A DNA stretch of 8,529 nucleotides, taken from positions 1-8,529 of the forward strand of contig DIWN01000076.1 of NCBI GenBank assembly GCA_002423495.1, written 5' to 3'. The position numbers were made by a program, and so were the translations under genes. The notes beneath the pieces are model-generated. The model did no database searches and was not told where the DNA came from. It saw only the letters and a list, made by a program, of their open reading frames with translations. This stretch comes from Anaerolineaceae bacterium UBA6105. Its GTDB lineage: Bacteria; Chloroflexota; Anaerolineae; Anaerolineales; Anaerolineaceae. Below, piece by piece: positions 5,904 to 8,529 of the stretch. The first letter of the stretch is position 1, and each line of letters opens with the position of its first letter.

Positions 5904-7244
5904 TTATCTTCTACCTCGATTATGGCGCTGACATAACAACCTACCATTTTCAACAGTGGTGGGTCCACCATCATTCCATTTAACAATGTGATCAGCATCA
6001 GCAGCTTGAAAATTTGAAAAGGTTTCCTGACAACGAATGCCATTATCTATCCACTCACATTGGTGATTTGCTCGTTCCCAAATTGCCAACTTCTGAGAAG
6101 TAGAAAATAACCTTTGTTGATCTTTTAGTGCTAGTCCAGGAAATTTGTTTAATATGAAATTCATTAATATCTGATGTCTAGTATCAAGCCTATTCTTCGC
6201 ATATCCTGCATTACTTAACGCTGACGTAAAATTCACCCAAGGAATATCATCTTTATATAGGATTCTTTGTTTTTCGAAATCCTTAATAATTAATGAGAAA
6301 TTAAATTCAGATGGAAGGGCAAATGATTCAATTAATTCTTTCCAGGCTTTATAAAAAGTTAAGATAAGATAAGTGCTTTTTAATTGATAGTTAATTTTTT
6401 GATCACCTTTTACGGCTTTAGAAAACTTATTTAAGGAAATTCGAAAACTTTCCTTTTCGGCTTCTGTAAAGGTGGAAGATTTATCCAGATACATCGTTTC
6501 CAAACTAGTCCAGTGTTTATCTTGTCCAGGATAGAGATTTTCATGAAGTAAAACGTCGCATAAATTACGATGTGCTTTTCGTGTATTTTTAAAATGAATT
6601 ACCTTAAAAAATTCATGTTTTGAGTTATCCTCAACCATAGAATCTTCATCCTCTGGGGGTCTACTTTCGGAGGTAAGTTCAGTCACAAAATCACAGAGTT
6701 TTCCTCCTAATGCAGCACGAATTTCTGCTTTGGTTAAAGATTTTCCGCCTTGTAGTTTTACAAAAATGTCCATTGCAGTTTTTTCATCTATATTTTCGAA
6801 TTCGACAATTGAAGGCCCATAGTCTTCAAAATTCTCACGTAATTTTAGAGATAATCGTTTATATCCTTTGTCCTCATCGCCAGGCAGGAGTTTATACTTA
6901 GCATTTTTAAGTTCATCGGGAATAATATTTAGTGATGGAATAGCTATGTTCCCTTCCATAAATTCCTTTATTGCTGTCAGACGTTGACGACCATCGATTG
7001 GGACCCGGATCCCATCAGGTTTTGTCCATAAGACAATCATTCCAATCGGATAATTCATAAGAATACTATAAGCTAATAGTCCCATATCATCCGTTGTCCA
7101 AACCAATTGTCTTTGCCAACTTGGAAGATCGAAGTCATTAATTGAGATTAATTCTGTTCTTTCTGTATCGCGGTTGGCATTAAATCGATTAAATAATTGT
7201 TTTAATGAGTGAAATTCGACGGTTCTAGGTGACTTTGCAGGCAT
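5904..7244 (-). CDS. DUF262 domain protein with C-terminal HNH endonuclease
   Basis: The protein has 446 residues from ATG at 7242-7244, where AGAAGG (7251-7256) sits 6 bases upstream. Starts at 7272-7280 give a longer frame without a good site. The N-terminal half is DUF262 (GmrS-like/ParB-fold NTPase): QRQLVW at residues 44-49, and IDGRQRLTAI at 83-92, the DGQQR-type motif with R for Q. F-V-K-L-Q-G-G-K-S-L-T-K-A-E at 161-174 follows. The C-terminus is an HNH nuclease: C396 and C405 as likely metal ligands, D418-H419 (ADHIVKW), N433 and C438/H441 (LLCQRHN). In the GmrSD type IV restriction family DUF262 couples nucleotide hydrolysis to cleavage of modified phage DNA. Here the usual DUF1524 nuclease is replaced by an McrA-like HNH. 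All key residues look intact. It stands alone between repeats R5 and R4. A TATAAT box at 7305-7310 (minus) is a possible -10 without a clear -35. Confidence 0.85.
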   Translation of the reverse strand: MPAKSPRTVEFHSLKQLFNRFNANRDTERTELISINDFDLPSWQRQLVWTTDDMGLLAYSILMNYPIGMIVLWTKPDGIRVPIDGRQRLTAIKEFMEGNIAIPSLNIIPDELKNAKYKLLPGDEDKGYKRLSLKLRENFEDYGPSIVEFENIDEKTAMDIFVKLQGGKSLTKAEIRAALGGKLCDFVTELTSESRPPEDEDSMVEDNSKHEFFKVIHFKNTRKAHRNLCDVLLHENLYPGQDKHWTSLETMYLDKSSTFTEAEKESFRISLNKFSKAVKGDQKINYQLKSTYLILTFYKAWKELIESFALPSEFNFSLIIKDFEKQRILYKDDIPWVNFTSALSNAGYAKNRLDTRHQILMNFILNKFPGLALKDQQRLFSTSQKLAIWERANHQCEWIDNGIRCQETFSNFQAADADHIVKWNDGGPTTVENGRLLCQRHNRGRR

Positions 7245-7250
7245 AGTAAA

Positions 7251-7256
7251 CCTTCT
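7251..7256 (-). promoter_or_regulatory. Ribosome binding site deciding start of the DUF262-HNH gene
   Basis: AGAAGG on the minus strand, with 6 bases to ATG 7242-7244, selects this start over the upstream TTG and ATG in the same frame. Confidence 0.65.
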
Positions 7257-7340
7257 ATTATCAATGTTTGGCATAATCAAATTAGTTTCTTCATTCTATA
7301 TTGAATTATATATACCAATAATATTTACTTTCTATAAGGG

Positions 7341-7376
7341 TGCTTATCGAAACCAAGCAAATGATTGTTCAACTCC
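7341..7376 (-). repeat. R5: dispersed gene-boundary repeat copy
   Basis: The minus strand has ATTTGCTTGGTTTCGATAAG, with TTGCTTGGTTTCGATAA close to the core of R4 and AGTTGAAC upstream as in R1. TGCTT (7341-7345) and AAGCA (7355-7359) form a perfect 5-base inverted repeat around the core. It lies between the zinc-ribbon gene and the DUF262-HNH gene. Confidence 0.7.
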
Positions 7377-7383
7377 AGGAAAG

Positions 7384-8316
7384 TTAGGTTTTTATGTTAC
7401 CAATAATCTTACTCAATCCTATCTTAGCTTCTTTTTCTTTCTTCACTCTTTCATCTTGTGCAATTCTCTGATCCAAAATGAGTTCAATCAACATCTTTAA
7501 GGGATCAAAGTAGGACTTGCATTCATCCTCTGACAATTCATGAATACCTTTGCTGAGAACAGAGTATACTTTTCTGCTCTCTATCAATAGTGGAGGTAAG
7601 TAAGCTTTTAGAAGTAATACTTTTTCTTCCATTCTAGACGAGTAGTACAAATTCTCGTCCCAATCCTCAGATGATTTTGCTTCTTCATGAGCTAACTCAA
7701 TTAAGTATTCAAAAATTCGACGTAAGTATACAAACGAGCCTATTCCTAAACCATTAGCAAATAATCTAATTGCTATCTTGAATTCACATGTTTTCTCCTT
7801 GCCTAAGAGGATTTCGTACTTGTGTATTGCATGATTCTCAAGATCCGAGATTGAAGGATATTGTCCAATTTTGATAAGTTTCGAGTTTTCAATAATATAG
7901 AAAAATAATATTCCCTGAGTCTTACATCTTGTACAAACAAACTCGATAGAAAAGCTACGTTCTCCAAGAGCATATTCGTTTACAGGCATTAATGAGTAAT
8001 AACTTCCATCAACATGATAAAACGAAAGTTCATAAGGAATTTCTTCCTTATCTTTTATTGCATCAGACAAATCAAACTCTGGCCACACATCTTGGTGCTC
8101 GTATTTGGGAGAGAAGTTATTTAATCTTTGAAATGTGCTTTCTTTATTACATTTCTGACAGAAACAATCGATAGTCCTATTATAAAATTCTAAGCGGAGT
8201 ATCTCATAGAAATTATCATCATCTATGTCAAAACTTTGATAAGGAGGGATTTTCAATAAGCATGTTTCTGGATCTGGCACATTTTTTTTCAACACTGCTT
8301 GCGGATTCTTATCCAT
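7384..8316 (-). CDS. Zinc-ribbon protein with HEPN-like helical C-terminus, unknown
   Basis: The protein has 310 residues from ATG at 8314-8316, with GGAG (8322-8325) 5 bases upstream. The N-terminal half carries two CxxC pairs, C53-Q-K-C56 and C128-T-R-C131, about 70 residues apart in a beta-rich stretch. They probably form one split zinc ribbon. The C-terminal half is helical: L-R-R-I-F-E-Y-L-I-E-L-A-H near residues 198-210, then Y-S-V-L-S-K-G-I-H-E-L-S-E near 251-263, and a Lys/Glu-rich tail. The SKGIHELSE pattern resembles the helix end of HEPN/DUF4145-like domains, but the catalytic Arg-Asn is absent, so this copy may be a non-catalytic sensor or binder. That family link is my inference. 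It is the first full gene after the tRNA, bounded by repeats R6 and R5. Confidence 0.7.
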   Translation of the reverse strand: MDKNPQAVLKKNVPDPETCLLKIPPYQSFDIDDDNFYEILRLEFYNRTIDCFCQKCNKESTFQRLNNFSPKYEHQDVWPEFDLSDAIKDKEEIPYELSFYHVDGSYYSLMPVNEYALGERSFSIEFVCTRCKTQGILFFYIIENSKLIKIGQYPSISDLENHAIHKYEILLGKEKTCEFKIAIRLFANGLGIGSFVYLRRIFEYLIELAHEEAKSSEDWDENLYYSSRMEEKVLLLKAYLPPLLIESRKVYSVLSKGIHELSEDECKSYFDPLKMLIELILDQRIAQDERVKKEKEAKIGLSKIIGNIKT

Positions 8317-8349
8317 CTACTCTCCAATTTAGAAAGTAATAATTATTTT

Positions 8350-8371
8350 TTGTCGAGACCTAGAATGACTT
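8350..8371 (-). repeat. R6: most degenerate gene-boundary repeat copy (tentative)
   Basis: On the minus strand CATTCTAGGTCTCGACAA aligns to CATCCGCTTGGTTTCGATAA, matching 10 of the last 13 bases (TAGGTCTCGACAA against TTGGTTTCGATAA) with a 2-base gap before them. On sequence alone it would not be called. Its position, just before the first gene and exactly where the alternation predicts a copy, is what supports it. Confidence 0.35.
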
Positions 8372-8392
8372 ATCGCTCGCCAAAATTCTGAC

Positions 8393-8482
8393 TTACTTTA
8401 GTAACGATTCGATATTCTTCTTTGCTTCTCGCAACTGACCAATCGTCGATTCCATTGAATCATAATAAGGCAAGAATACCAC
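8393..8482 (-). CDS. Possible 29-residue ORF or gene remnant next to the tRNA
   Basis: From GTG at 8480-8482 a frame runs 29 codons to TAA at 8393-8395, with GGAG (8490-8493) 7 bases before the GTG. The product has a short hydrophobic start (VFLPYYDSM) and an amphipathic charged helix (STIGQLREAKKNIESLLK). The frame continues upstream into the tRNA gene without a stop. It may therefore be a real micro-ORF, or the C-terminal stub of a gene cut when something integrated at the tRNA 3' end. I recognise no family. Confidence 0.35.
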   Translation of the reverse strand: MVFLPYYDSMESTIGQLREAKKNIESLLK

Positions 8483-8502
8483 ACTCGTTCTCCAATATAA
8501 AA

Positions 8503-8529
8503 TGGGCCCGGAAGGATTCGAACCTTCAA
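8503..8529 (-). tRNA. 3' end of a tRNA gene cut by the window edge, probably tRNA-Lys(UUU)
   Basis: On the minus strand the sequence has a 5-bp T-stem (GAAGG/CCTTC) around the loop TTCGAAT. The 3' acceptor strand CGGGCCC and an A at the discriminator position (8503) follow; CCA is not encoded. The anticodon half is outside the window. The tRNA-derived repeat R1 continues from the shared T-stem into TTGG, GCGGAT and a CTTTTA loop-like stretch, so Lys(UUU) is the best guess for the amino acid. The 3' end faces the island, the usual orientation for an integrase target site. Confidence 0.8.

Noticed and set aside
3641..8371. Integron cassette array with attC sites
   Set aside because: The one-gene-per-module layout fits, but the repeats lack paired RYYYAAC and GTTRRRY boxes at attC spacing. 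The GTCTAAC/GTTAGCC pair at 4903-4923 is only 7 bases apart and not shared by the other junctions.
3641..8371. CRISPR array
   Set aside because: The repeats are hundreds to over 1500 bases apart, degenerate, and separated by genes rather than by uniform spacers.

Overview
The window joins two unlike regions. The left 3.4 kb (roughly half G+C) is the 3' part of a large plus-strand gene for a secreted or surface protein built of repeated fibronectin-III-like modules. It ends in a basic, hydrophobic tail (IFLPSILR) of the kind common on exported proteins of Chloroflexota, especially Anaerolineae. That tail, plus the Tyr-Tyr-Trp-Arg-Val repeats, is the main basis for suggesting a Chloroflexota host. 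This is an inference, not a proof.

From about 3.6 kb to the right end the DNA is more A+T rich and every gene lies on the minus strand. Read in transcription order from the right edge there is the 3' end of a tRNA gene (8503-8529, cut by the window), a very short ORF, and then five genes: a zinc-ribbon protein with a HEPN-like C-terminus (7384-8316), a DUF262-HNH nuclease (5904-7244), a protein with two HEPN RNxxxH motifs (4938-5759), a tiny membrane protein (4589-4765) and a membrane-anchored coiled-coil protein (3746-4249). DUF262-HNH and HEPN proteins are typical of anti-phage or nucleic-acid-targeting accessory loci, so this looks like a small defence or accessory island.

The most striking feature is a dispersed repeat that occurs once in every junction of this island. 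Its minus-strand core is CCGCTTGGTTTCGATAA. Six copies (R1-R6, of decreasing clarity) alternate with the five genes, so each gene sits in its own repeat-bounded module. The outermost copy, R1, is plainly tRNA-derived. It shares 14 bases (CCCGGAAGGATTCG) and 8 bases (ACCTTCAA) in the same order with the tRNA 3' end at the right edge, but they are split by 26 bases at the T-loop. R1 continues into what looks like the 3' strand of a tRNA anticodon stem preceded by CTTTTA, which suggests tRNA-Lys(UUU). The island therefore seems to be bounded by a tRNA gene and a tRNA fragment, with degenerate tRNA-derived sites between genes. That architecture fits serial integration or reshuffling of one-gene cassettes at a tRNA attachment site, comparable in concept to tRNA-targeting tyrosine-recombinase elements. 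No integrase gene is in the window.
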